DNA from: Candidatus Epulonipiscium fishelsonii
GTDB lineage: Bacteria; Bacillota; Clostridia; Lachnospirales; Cellulosilyticaceae
Assembly: GCA_001983455.1 (NCBI GenBank)
Contig: LJDB01000050.1
Coordinates: 1 to 64,000, forward strand
Direction: 5' to 3'
Length of the DNA stretch: 64,000 nt
The translations under genes were made by a program, and so were the position numbers. Below, in pieces: positions 8,137 to 16,210 of the stretch (position 1 is the first letter of the stretch; each line of letters opens with the position of its first letter). The notes below the pieces were generated by a model. The model was not told the DNA's origin. It worked only from the letters and a program-made list of their open reading frames with translations, and ran no database searches.

Positions 8137-9180
8137 ATGAAATTTAAAAAAATTATTACTACATTACTAATCTCTAGTATGTCTGTGTTGGCATTTGCAG
8201 GATGTTCTAGTGAAGAAACTGATACATCTTCTGCTGAAACAGATGTACCAGCAGAAGCAATAGTAATTCAAATAGGATTTGAAAATTCGATGTCAGAACC
8301 AATTAGTCAAGGACTTGTTGAATGGCAAAGGCTTGTGAATGAACAAAGCAATGGAGCTTTGCAAATTGAATTATTCCCTGATTCACAACTTGGTTCAAAA
8401 AACGAATTAATAGATTCAATGCTTCTTAGTGAGCCTGTGATGACTCTTGCTGACGGAGCTTTTTATGCTGATTATGGGGTAAAAGACTTTGGGATTGTAT
8501 TTGCACCATTTTTGTTTGACAATTGGGAGCAATGTTGGACATTAATTGAATCAGACTGGTATAAAGAGCAAAGTACGTTGCTTGAAGAGAAAGGATTAAA
8601 AATAGTATCTTCAAACTGGGTATATGGTGATAGACATACAATTACTGTTGATCCTGTTAATACAGTGGCAGATCTAGAAGGAATGAAAATTCGTGTGCCA
8701 AGCAACCAAATTCAATCTATTGGCTTGGATGTGTTAGGGGCAACCTCCACTGGAATGGCTTTTAATGATGTATATCAAGCTATCCAAACTCAAACTATTG
8801 ACGGGGCAGAAAATTCATTATCAGGACTATATGGTAGAAAGCTACATGAAGTTGCTCCATATCTTATTCTTGATGCACATGTTAAAAACTTTACAACTTG
8901 GGTTATGTCTGCTGATTTCTTCAATTCATTGCCTGAAGATTTACAAACTATACTAGTGGAAACAGGAAAACAAGCAGGGATTTATAACAATGGATTACAA
9001 GAAACTGCTGATGTGGAATATTTACAAAAGTTGATTGATGAAGGCGTGACTGTAACAGAAATGACACCAGAGATTACCGCTGAATTTAAAGCGAAAGCAG
9101 AAGCTTTTTATGACCATGCGGATACATTTGGCTGGTCTGAAGGGTTATATGATACTGTGAAAGCAGCAATGGGAGAATAA
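8137..9180 (+). CDS. dctP: TRAP transporter substrate-binding lipoprotein DctP
   Basis: This 347-residue binding protein of a TRAP transporter captures a carboxylate-containing solute outside the membrane. The lipobox AFAGC places the lipidated cysteine at residue 23. Diagnostic DctP segments follow: GFENSMSEPISQGLVEWQRLV, the ELFPDSQLGS loop, GDRHTITVDPVNTVADLEGMK and the region with the substrate-carboxylate arginine, KIRVPSNQI. AGAGAGG precedes the ATG. It heads a dctP-dctQ-dctM operon. A stem-loop with a T run follows it (9190-9226), a common way of making more binding protein than permease. Confidence 0.95.
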   Translation: MKFKKIITTLLISSMSVLAFAGCSSEETDTSSAETDVPAEAIVIQIGFENSMSEPISQGLVEWQRLVNEQSNGALQIELFPDSQLGSKNELIDSMLLSEPVMTLADGAFYADYGVKDFGIVFAPFLFDNWEQCWTLIESDWYKEQSTLLEEKGLKIVSSNWVYGDRHTITVDPVNTVADLEGMKIRVPSNQIQSIGLDVLGATSTGMAFNDVYQAIQTQTIDGAENSLSGLYGRKLHEVAPYLILDAHVKNFTTWVMSADFFNSLPEDLQTILVETGKQAGIYNNGLQETADVEYLQKLIDEGVTVTEMTPEITAEFKAKAEAFYDHADTFGWSEGLYDTVKAAMGE

Positions 9181-9189
9181 TTTTTATAT

Positions 9190-9226
9190 GGGCGAACTTT
9201 TAAACTGTTCGTCCATTATGTTTTTT
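9190..9226 (+). terminator. Attenuating stem-loop between dctP and dctQ
   Basis: GGGCGAAC (9190-9197) pairs with GTTCGTCC (9207-9214), with one G.T pair. A T-rich tail follows. It lies within the operon and probably stabilises or partly terminates the dctP message. Confidence 0.6.
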
Positions 9227-9256
9227 ATATAACTATAGTATGAAGGGGGAAATTGT

Positions 9257-9742
9257 GTGAATAAATTTATGAAATGCTTTATTAATTTAGATGTTATTAT
9301 TGCAAGCATTATGCTAGTTGCTTTAATTTTTCTTACTTTTCTTGGGGTAATCACACGTTATGTTATGTCACAGCCATTAACATGGATGGAAGAAGTTCAG
9401 ATGTTTTGTTTGATATGGATTGTATTTGGGGCAGGAGGGGCCGCTTTTCGATATGGTAATCATGTAGCTATTGAGATGGTAGTCGAGCTTTTTCCTAAAA
9501 AAGTACAACGATATATAGAGGTTTTAGTGAGTATTATAGTAATCCTTACACTGTTATATTTACTATATCAAAGCTTTGGGTTCATATCTATTTTTGTAAA
9601 AAGTGGTCGTTCAACAAGTATGCTAGAAATTCCGTTTAGCTTAATCTATTCTATTGCACCAATTTCTTTTGTACTTATGATTTTAAACCATATTTATGTG
9701 TTTAAAAATAACTTTTTTTCTAAAGAAGGAGGCGATAACTAG
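9257..9742 (+). CDS. dctQ: TRAP transporter small permease DctQ
   Basis: A 161-residue protein with four membrane helices, the usual size and topology of DctQ. The family signature lies in the middle: YVMSQPLTWMEEVQMFCLIWIVFGAGGAAFRYGNHVAI, with tryptophan-glutamate after the first helix and the conserved RxGxHV-like pattern. The start is GTG, with GGGGG upstream. Its TAG stop shares a base with the GTG start of dctM, which indicates translational coupling. It works with DctM in the membrane, using an ion gradient. Confidence 0.92.
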   Translation: MNKFMKCFINLDVIIASIMLVALIFLTFLGVITRYVMSQPLTWMEEVQMFCLIWIVFGAGGAAFRYGNHVAIEMVVELFPKKVQRYIEVLVSIIVILTLLYLLYQSFGFISIFVKSGRSTSMLEIPFSLIYSIAPISFVLMILNHIYVFKNNFFSKEGGDN

Positions 9743-11028
9743 TGAATAATGTAATCTTACTATGCTCAATAATAATGTTAGTACTTCTTTTTCTAAAAGT
9801 TCCTGTGTTTATTTCTGTTTTGGGAGCTTCTGCATTATATTTCTTGTTAAATCCAAATGTTAATGCCGTTGTATTTGCACAGCAAGCTATTACAGGGGTT
9901 GAAAGTTTATCTCTTTTGGCAATTCCTTTTTTTGTTTGTGCTGGTATATTCATGAATTATACTGGGGTTACAGGACGCATTATGAGCTTTTGTGAAATCT
10001 TGACAGGGCGAATGAACGGTGGTCTTGCACAAGTAAATATTCTTTTGTCTACTTTGATGGGTGGTTTGTCTGGTTCAAATCTTGCGGATGCTGCTATGCA
10101 ATCCAAAATGCTAGTTCCTCAAATGGAAAAAAAGGGATTTTCTAAAGAGTTTTCAACAGTTGTGACTGCAACTTCTTCAATGATTACACCACTAATTCCT
10201 CCTGGCATTGCAATGATAATTTATGGTTCTATTGCAAATGTCTCTATTGGAAAGCTTTTTGTAGCGGGAATTGGTATTGGAACTTTATTGTGTGGCTCAT
10301 TAATGATAATGGTATCAGTCATTTCCAAAAAAAGAGGATATTTACCAATTAGAACAGAAAAAATTAAAAAGGTCGAAGCTTTAAGTACATTGAAGGCGGC
10401 AGCTTTGCCTTTGTGCCTACCTATAATTATCATTGGGGGAATTAGACTAGGAATTTTTACGGCTACTGAAGCAGGCTCCATTGCAGTAATTTACGCTTTG
10501 TTACTAGGGGCATTCTATAAAGAACTTAGACTAAATGACATCGTAACAGGACTAAGAGAAACAGTGAATACAACGGCATCTATTATGTTGATTGTATCAG
10601 CTGCTAGTGTTTTCTCTTGGATTTTAACTAAAGAACGTATCCCTCAACAATTAACAGAGTGGATTGTAACAGCTATTGATAATAAGTTTATATTTTTAAT
10701 TATAGTAAACGTATTTTTGCTAGTGGTGGGAATGTTTATTGAAGGAAATGCATCAATGATAGTGCTAGTGCCTTTACTTGCTCCTGTAGCTGCAGCATAT
10801 GGAATAAACGAGTTTCAATTTGCTATGATTTATATCTTCAACAATGCAATTGGAGCAATTTCACCTCCGATGGGTACTCTTATGTTTGTTACATGTGGCA
10901 TCACAAAATGTAAGACTAAAGACTTTATAAAAGAAGCACTACCTTTTTATGCTTTATTATTAATCAACTTGTTAATCATTACATATGTGCCTTTTGTTTC
11001 AACAATATTAATCGATATATTCTATTAA
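9742..11028 (+). CDS. dctM: TRAP transporter large permease DctM
   Basis: This 428-residue protein with about twelve membrane segments is the transport subunit of the TRAP system. Typical DctM segments include PVFISVLGASALYF, LLAIPFFVCAGIFMNYTGVTGRI, GGLSGSNLADAAMQSKMLVP, TPLIPPGIAMIIYGSIANVSIGKLF and NNAIGAISPPMGTLMFV. It starts with GTG overlapping the dctQ stop and is preceded by AAGGAGG. It closes the operon, and a strong terminator follows at 11031. Confidence 0.95.
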   Translation: MNNVILLCSIIMLVLLFLKVPVFISVLGASALYFLLNPNVNAVVFAQQAITGVESLSLLAIPFFVCAGIFMNYTGVTGRIMSFCEILTGRMNGGLAQVNILLSTLMGGLSGSNLADAAMQSKMLVPQMEKKGFSKEFSTVVTATSSMITPLIPPGIAMIIYGSIANVSIGKLFVAGIGIGTLLCGSLMIMVSVISKKRGYLPIRTEKIKKVEALSTLKAAALPLCLPIIIIGGIRLGIFTATEAGSIAVIYALLLGAFYKELRLNDIVTGLRETVNTTASIMLIVSAASVFSWILTKERIPQQLTEWIVTAIDNKFIFLIIVNVFLLVVGMFIEGNASMIVLVPLLAPVAAAYGINEFQFAMIYIFNNAIGAISPPMGTLMFVTCGITKCKTKDFIKEALPFYALLLINLLIITYVPFVSTILIDIFY

Positions 11029-11030
11029 AA

Positions 11031-11072
11031 AGATAAGGGGAAAAGTTCAAACGGCTTTTCCCCTTATCTTCT
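11031..11072 (+). terminator. Terminator of the dctPQM operon
   Basis: AGATAAGGGGAAAAG is followed by a short loop and CTTTTCCCCTTATCT, a 15-bp perfect stem starting two bases after the dctM stop. Confidence 0.85.
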
Positions 11073-11270
11073 CCTTATAAATTTGTAAATTAAATAGTAA
11101 CATAACTAAGCATACATTCATAATATAGAATTACATCACAAATTTACTAAATATTTCAAAAAATCTTTGATTTTCCTTTTGTTGGTAATTTGATATCCTG
11201 AATTTATAAGTAATGAAAAGACTTTTAACATTTTATATTTATCATAAATTTAAATAAGGTAGGTAAAAAG

Positions 11271-12284
11271 ATGGTAAAATTTAAATTGATGATGATTTTA
11301 AGTAGTGTTATGCTATTGATGGTAGGTTGTAATAATGCTAATAACAATGGATTAATAGATATTAAACTTGCGGAAGTAACTCATTCAATATTTTATGCAC
11401 CACAATATGTAGCTATAGAAAATGGATATTTTGCAGAAGAAGGACTTGAAATTGACCTTGTTGGGGCACAAGGAGCAGATTTAACGATGGCGGCTCTTCT
11501 TGCTGGTGATGTTCAAATAGGTCTTATGGGTCCAGAGGCATCAATTTATGTATATAATCAAGGAAGTAAAAACTTAGCTGTTTCATTTGCACAATTAACA
11601 CAAAAAGATGGTAGTTTTCTAGTTGGACGTGAACCTGACCCAAATTTTGACTTCAGTGATTTAGCTGGAAAAGAAATTCTTGGAGGTCGTGCTGGAGGAG
11701 TTCCTCTTATGACCTTAGAATATGTTATAAAAGAAAATGGTGTTGAAGTTGGAAATAAAGAAAATCAAGCAAACGTTAGAACCGATGTAGAATTTAGTGC
11801 CATGGCTGGAGCTTTTATTGCTGGTGAAGGAGAATATGTAACACTTTTTGAGCCAACACCAACAGCTATGGAAAATGAAGGTACTGGTTATATTTTAGCA
11901 TCAGTTGGGGAAGAGTCTGGGTTGCTTCCTTACACTGCTTATTCTGCACTAGACAGTTATATTTCTGAAAATGAAGACATAATTCAAGGATTTACAAACG
12001 CAGTCTATAAAGGTCAACAATTTGTACGTGAACAAAGTGCTCAAACTATAGCAGAAATAATAGCCCCACATTTTACAGAACTTGAACTGGATGATTTGAC
12101 AACTGTGGTACAAAGATATCAGGACATTGAAGCATGGAGTGAAACTCCATATTTGACAGAAGAATCTTTTAATAAATTAATGAGCATCATGGAAATTGGT
12201 GGAGAACTTGAACAAGAAGCAGACTATAATGCAATCGTAAATAATAAATTTGCTACAGAAGCTATATCAGGTGATTTTCAGTAA
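11271..12284 (+). CDS. Orphan NMT1/SsuA-like ABC substrate-binding lipoprotein
   Basis: This 337-residue lipoprotein has the lipobox LLMVGC, with cysteine at residue 20. The mature part matches the NMT1/THI5-like periplasmic binding fold: YAPQYVAIENGYFAEEGLEIDL, the AALLAGDVQIGLMGPEA loop, and QGFTNAVYKGQQFV later. Relatives bind thiamine precursors, alkanesulfonates, nitrate or similar small molecules for an ABC importer. No ATPase or permease gene is adjacent, so partner subunits must be encoded elsewhere or have been lost. It is a single gene with its own terminator. Confidence 0.85.
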   Translation: MVKFKLMMILSSVMLLMVGCNNANNNGLIDIKLAEVTHSIFYAPQYVAIENGYFAEEGLEIDLVGAQGADLTMAALLAGDVQIGLMGPEASIYVYNQGSKNLAVSFAQLTQKDGSFLVGREPDPNFDFSDLAGKEILGGRAGGVPLMTLEYVIKENGVEVGNKENQANVRTDVEFSAMAGAFIAGEGEYVTLFEPTPTAMENEGTGYILASVGEESGLLPYTAYSALDSYISENEDIIQGFTNAVYKGQQFVREQSAQTIAEIIAPHFTELELDDLTTVVQRYQDIEAWSETPYLTEESFNKLMSIMEIGGELEQEADYNAIVNNKFATEAISGDFQ

Positions 12285-12287
12285 TTT

Positions 12288-12332
12288 AAAAAGTAGGTTT
12301 TAGATAGCGTCCCTGTCTAGCCTGCTTTTTTT
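12288..12332 (+). terminator. Terminator after the orphan binding protein
   Basis: AAAAAGTAGG and CCTGCTTTTTTT form the outer stem, and AGATAG/CTGTCT an inner one. A run of seven T residues ends it. Confidence 0.7.
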
Positions 12333-12403
12333 AGTGTTGTGGAGAATGATAAAAATTTTTTTGACTTTTAATCATTCTCTTGAATAACTAAGATAAATTT
12401 TAA

Positions 12404-13480
12404 TTATACAATTAATTCTACTTCAGGGGTAACCAGGATTTTTACATGTTTTTTCTTTGCTGGCCCAGTTAACGTATCAAATCCTTCGGATGCAAGATCA
12501 TTTAAATGTATTTTTTTAGTAACTAATCCACCAGTAACAATTTTCCCTTCGCTAATTAATGAAATAACGTCTGGAAAATCATTGCCATGGTAGCAAATTG
12601 TGCCTACAATATTTTTTTCAGTGAAAACAACCATATTCATGTTAAAGCTTACATTTTCTTCCCATATGCTTGTATTTACTAAATATCCAGTAGATTTTAT
12701 GGAAGTCAAAAGCAAATCAAAGCAAAGTTGAGAACCAGTAGTTTCAAATGATACATCTGCCATCTCACCATTTGTCATTTTTTTAATTTCTGCAACAACA
12801 TCAACTTTATAAGGGTCTAACACCGTTACACCCTCATTTCGGGCATATTCTTGACGTATAGATTCTCTTTGAATAACAAAAATTTTGCTTGCACCCATTG
12901 CTTTTAAAACTTTAATTGTTGCAAGACCTATAGTGCCTGCACCTGAAACAATAGCAACCTGACCAGATTTAAAATGGCCTTTCTCTAGTGAATGATACGC
13001 AACAGCCAACGGTTCAACTAGTGCTCCATCTTCAAATGACATACTATCAGGTAATTTATGAATTTTATCTGCTCTAAAGCTTGTATACTCAGAAAAGCCG
13101 CCTCCAAAACCACTAAGACCTTGGAAACCAAGTTTTTCGCAAGCGTTAGGAGAACCTTCACGGCATGCTCTACACTCTCCACAAAAAATTACAGGTTCAA
13201 CACAAACACGGTCACCAACTTTTATATTTTTAACATCACTACCTATTTCGGCAACAACGCCAGAATATTCATGTCCTAATATTAAAGGGGCAACTTCTCC
13301 AGTAATTGGATGAGGATTTTTTGAAGGAATATTAATTGGCCCAGCTACATATTCATGCAAATCACTACCGCATATTCCACACCATTTAACTTGTACTAAA
13401 GCCTCATTTGGCTTTAACTCTGGGTTGTCAATTTCATCGATTTTAATATCTTTAATTCCATGCCATCTTGCTGATTTCAC
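12404..13480 (-). CDS. Zinc-dependent alcohol dehydrogenase, 2,3-butanediol dehydrogenase-like
   Basis: This 358-residue medium-chain dehydrogenase/reductase probably oxidises a secondary alcohol or polyol with NAD(P)+. The catalytic-zinc motif is CGICGSDLHEY (ligand C37) with GHE at residues 69-71. The structural-zinc cysteines are C100, C103, C106 and C114. A nucleotide-binding SGAGTIGL motif lies near residue 180. The N-terminal half, with EYVAGPINIPSK before GHEYSG, is closest to (R,R)-butanediol dehydrogenases, but sorbitol- or threonine-dehydrogenase-type substrates cannot be excluded. It lies downstream of the aldolase-like gene on the same strand, separated by a strong hairpin, so it may be transcribed separately. 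Confidence 0.85.
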   Translation of the reverse strand: MKSARWHGIKDIKIDEIDNPELKPNEALVQVKWCGICGSDLHEYVAGPINIPSKNPHPITGEVAPLILGHEYSGVVAEIGSDVKNIKVGDRVCVEPVIFCGECRACREGSPNACEKLGFQGLSGFGGGFSEYTSFRADKIHKLPDSMSFEDGALVEPLAVAYHSLEKGHFKSGQVAIVSGAGTIGLATIKVLKAMGASKIFVIQRESIRQEYARNEGVTVLDPYKVDVVAEIKKMTNGEMADVSFETTGSQLCFDLLLTSIKSTGYLVNTSIWEENVSFNMNMVVFTEKNIVGTICYHGNDFPDVISLISEGKIVTGGLVTKKIHLNDLASEGFDTLTGPAKKKHVKILVTPEVELIV

Positions 13481-13528
13481 AATAAAACACCCCTTTTTAA
13501 TTTATATTGATGCTAAGCTAACACTCTA

Positions 13529-13567
13529 TAATAAAGAAGCTAGTTTTAAATCCTAGGTTCTTTATTA
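13529..13567. terminator. Hairpin between the aldolase-like and dehydrogenase genes
   Basis: TAATAAAGAA (13529-13538) and TTCTTTATTA (13558-13567) are perfect 10-bp arms, and GCTAG/CCTAG add inner pairs. It could terminate the aldolase-like transcript or act as an intercistronic attenuator. Confidence 0.55.
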
Positions 13568-13594
13568 TGAGCGAAAAGTATTTATAATAAAATC

Positions 13595-14173
13595 TTAATT
13601 TTTTTGCGAATTTATAGTTATCTCATAAGATAGTCTACAACTTTCTTCAAGTTCTTCTATTTTTGAAAAAGTATCCATCAAATTTATACCACCTACAATA
13701 GGACCATTGTTTGATAATAAAAATCCATCACTGTTAGCAATATTTTTTTCAAAATTTTTGAAAAGCTCCTCTGAACCTGGTGGTGCGTAAGGAATAACAC
13801 CTATTGTACCCAGCTTCATTTTCAAATAAGGAGTATATTCTGGCACACAATCAAATTTGTTCTCGTGGTTTCTGCAAGACCATAGTGTACTATAAAAGCT
13901 GTTAGTATGAATGATTGAATCTATTTCACTAGATTTGTTATAAAAAATAATATGAAGCTTTGCATTCTCGGGTGGTTTAACTCCACCAATATGAGTTCCA
14001 TTTAAATCTAATATAGAAAAGTCATCTTTTGCAAGAATTCCAAAACATGTATTATTTCCGTTAATATAAATTTTGTTTTCATCTTTAAAGCTTATATGTG
14101 CACGTGAGCCACTTGCCTTTCCTCTATTAAATAAACTTTGTGCAATCCATATAGCTTGTGTCATTTTATTCAT
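13595..14173 (-). CDS. Class II aldolase/adducin-family protein lacking two zinc-ligand histidines
   Basis: This 192-residue protein has the fold signatures of class II (zinc) aldolases such as L-fuculose-1-phosphate aldolase. Compared from memory with FucA, the E73 equivalent is kept (KPPEN, E69) and so is the first histidine (IIHTN, H89). The second histidine is Asn91, and the HHG histidine is replaced in SNNGP (Asn156). Zinc binding and retro-aldol chemistry are therefore doubtful. I start at the ATG at 14173, which follows GGGAGGACAAAAA; an ATG at 14194 lies upstream of that site. It follows the sigma-54 activator gene and carries a copy of the 37-bp palindrome in its leader. Confidence 0.78.
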   Translation of the reverse strand: MNKMTQAIWIAQSLFNRGKASGSRAHISFKDENKIYINGNNTCFGILAKDDFSILDLNGTHIGGVKPPENAKLHIIFYNKSSEIDSIIHTNSFYSTLWSCRNHENKFDCVPEYTPYLKMKLGTIGVIPYAPPGSEELFKNFEKNIANSDGFLLSNNGPIVGGINLMDTFSKIEELEESCRLSYEITINSQKN

Positions 14174-14195
14174 TTTTTGTCCTCCCTTATTCATG

Positions 14196-14232
14196 ATAAC
14201 GGATTTTGTCGCATTGTTCCTAAATCCGTTAT
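14196..14232 (-). repeat. 37-bp dispersed palindromic repeat, copy 2
   Basis: On the - strand it reads ATAACGGATTTAGGAACA, then ATGCGAC, then AAAATCCGTTAT. It lies between the activator stop and the ribosome binding site of the aldolase-like gene. It is followed by ATGAATAA, as copy 4 is preceded by the same flank on the other strand. Confidence 0.75.
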
Positions 14233-14278
14233 TTAATTTTCAATATATGAAGAAATACTAAAGGTCTTTCAATTCATT

Positions 14279-16210
14279 TTAAAATTTTTCAATTTCTTTA
14301 ATTTTTCTCCACAAAGTGCTTCTGCTTATACCTAACATTTTCGCCGCTAGTGTCTTATTATTATTAGCTTTTTCTAAAGCTTCTAAAATCGCTTCTGTTG
14401 TTCTGTCTCCAACATTTAAAAAATCTGGGTTTAATAAGCTTTTAGGCGAAGTATTTTGATTAGGTATATTTATAACATCTAACATTTTGTTAGCTATATT
14501 AGTATGCTTCAAAAAATCATTTTTAGTAATATATTTATTTTCATTTAAAACAGCCAATCTCTCACAGATATTTTTCAACTCTCTTATATTGCCAGGCCAA
14601 TTATATTTTAGAAAAGCTTCTTTGGCTACATTATCTAGTTTAAAAGGAGCCTTTGATAACTTATTACAAAATTTTTCAATATAAAACTCTGTGAGTAACA
14701 AAATATCGGTACCTCTTTCTCTTAAAGGTGGAATTCTTAGGTCTAATATATTTAATCTATAAAGTAAATCACGTCTAAATTGGCCTAATTCAATTTTTTT
14801 ATATAAGTTTGCATTTGTAGCCGCAATAATACGCACATCAATGTTTATAACTTTACTATCTCCTACACGGCGGATTTCTTTTTCTTCTAAAACTCTTAAC
14901 AGCTTCGATTGCAAATTCAATGAAACCTCATTTATTTCATCTAAAAAGATAGTGCCAGTATGTGCCAATTCAAATAGTCCTATCTTTCCACCTTTTAATG
15001 CTCCAGTAAATGCTCCTTCAACATATCCAAAAAGTTCTGTTTCCAAAAGATTTTCTGGCAAAGCAGCACAATTTACTGCTACGAATGGCCCTTTTTTTCT
15101 GTTGCTTGCACTATGAATGCTTTGGGCAAATAATTCTTTTCCAGTTCCTGTTTCACCAAAAATTAGAATGTTTGATTTTGCTTGACTATATTTATATGCA
15201 TCATTTATAGCTTGCTTAATAGCATAGCTTTCGCCAATTATGCTTTCAAAGGTATATTTTGATATTAATCCTTTTTTATATAGGGTTTTTCTGATTTCAC
15301 CTTCGACTTCTTGAATCTTAGTTATTTGCTGAAAAAGTTTTATTGCTCCCTTTATTTTACCTTTTATTTTTATTGGAATGCTATTTATAGTTAATAATGA
15401 ACCTGCATATTGTTGGATTATATTATTTTTAGCATTAGTCGTATTCATTATGTCCCTTAAGTTTTGGTCTAGAATTATTTCCTCAATATCCATTCCGATA
15501 ACATCTAAACTTGGTGCAATGTTTAGTATTTTTTTTGCAAGTTTATTTATAGTAGTAATCTTTCTATATTCATTAATTGAAAGGACCGCTTCTGTTGAAT
15601 AATCTAAGATAGTTCTTAGAAGATTTGCTCTATTTTGTTCTTCGTTAATTATTTTAGCTGTGTTTATTGCCTCTATAACTGTTTTCTCTACTGTTTCTTT
15701 ATTCGTTTTTATAAATATAGTGCTTAAACCCATTGATGTTGCTATTTTACAAGCAGTTAAACCTCCAACAACAACGGGTATTTCTTTTTGTTTAACTAGT
15801 TCAATTTTTTTCTTTGCTTCTGCATCGTTTTTAATATCAAAACATTCAATGCTTAAAGTGCTAATTTCATCTAATTCACGAATAGATGCAATCATGTCTT
15901 TCCATCCAACAACTGCAACTTTGTCTGGATTATACTTTTTCTTTGCATCGCTTATTCCTTTAATTAATTCATATCCCGTTACACTAATTTCTATTAAGTG
16001 TTTATCGGGATATACTTTTTTTAATGTTGCATAAGTTATCCCTCTGGCTATTACTAAATCATATACATCCAAATTTAAAGCCATCGTTTCTTTAACACCT
16101 ATTACGTGAGTTGTTTCCATTACAATTTGTGTATTCTGATGCTTTCGTATTACTTCATCTACTTCTATTTGAATAGCATCATATGGTACAATAAATAAAA
16201 CTCTAAACAC
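14279..16210 (-). CDS. Sigma-54-dependent transcriptional activator with PrpR_N sensor domain
   Basis: This 643-residue enhancer-binding protein is modular. Residues 1-195 match the PrpR N-terminal ligand-sensing domain (with SVTGYELIKGI and VVVGGLTACK). Residues 200-310 look like a PAS domain. An AAA+ sigma-54-interaction domain has Walker A GETGTGKE (352-359), the sigma-54 contact loop GAFTGA (399-404) and Walker B IFLDEI (421-426). The last 40 residues form a Fis-type helix-turn-helix (NNNKTLAAKMLGISRSTLWRK). The GTG start follows the rpoN stop directly, with AGAGGAG inside the rpoN end. PrpR-type sensors bind small metabolites such as methylcitrate; here the effector is unknown. Its targets may include neighbouring carboxylate genes, but I found no convincing -24/-12 site in front of them. 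Confidence 0.93.
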   Translation of the reverse strand: MFRVLFIVPYDAIQIEVDEVIRKHQNTQIVMETTHVIGVKETMALNLDVYDLVIARGITYATLKKVYPDKHLIEISVTGYELIKGISDAKKKYNPDKVAVVGWKDMIASIRELDEISTLSIECFDIKNDAEAKKKIELVKQKEIPVVVGGLTACKIATSMGLSTIFIKTNKETVEKTVIEAINTAKIINEEQNRANLLRTILDYSTEAVLSINEYRKITTINKLAKKILNIAPSLDVIGMDIEEIILDQNLRDIMNTTNAKNNIIQQYAGSLLTINSIPIKIKGKIKGAIKLFQQITKIQEVEGEIRKTLYKKGLISKYTFESIIGESYAIKQAINDAYKYSQAKSNILIFGETGTGKELFAQSIHSASNRKKGPFVAVNCAALPENLLETELFGYVEGAFTGALKGGKIGLFELAHTGTIFLDEINEVSLNLQSKLLRVLEEKEIRRVGDSKVINIDVRIIAATNANLYKKIELGQFRRDLLYRLNILDLRIPPLRERGTDILLLTEFYIEKFCNKLSKAPFKLDNVAKEAFLKYNWPGNIRELKNICERLAVLNENKYITKNDFLKHTNIANKMLDVINIPNQNTSPKSLLNPDFLNVGDRTTEAILEALEKANNNKTLAAKMLGISRSTLWRKIKEIEKF

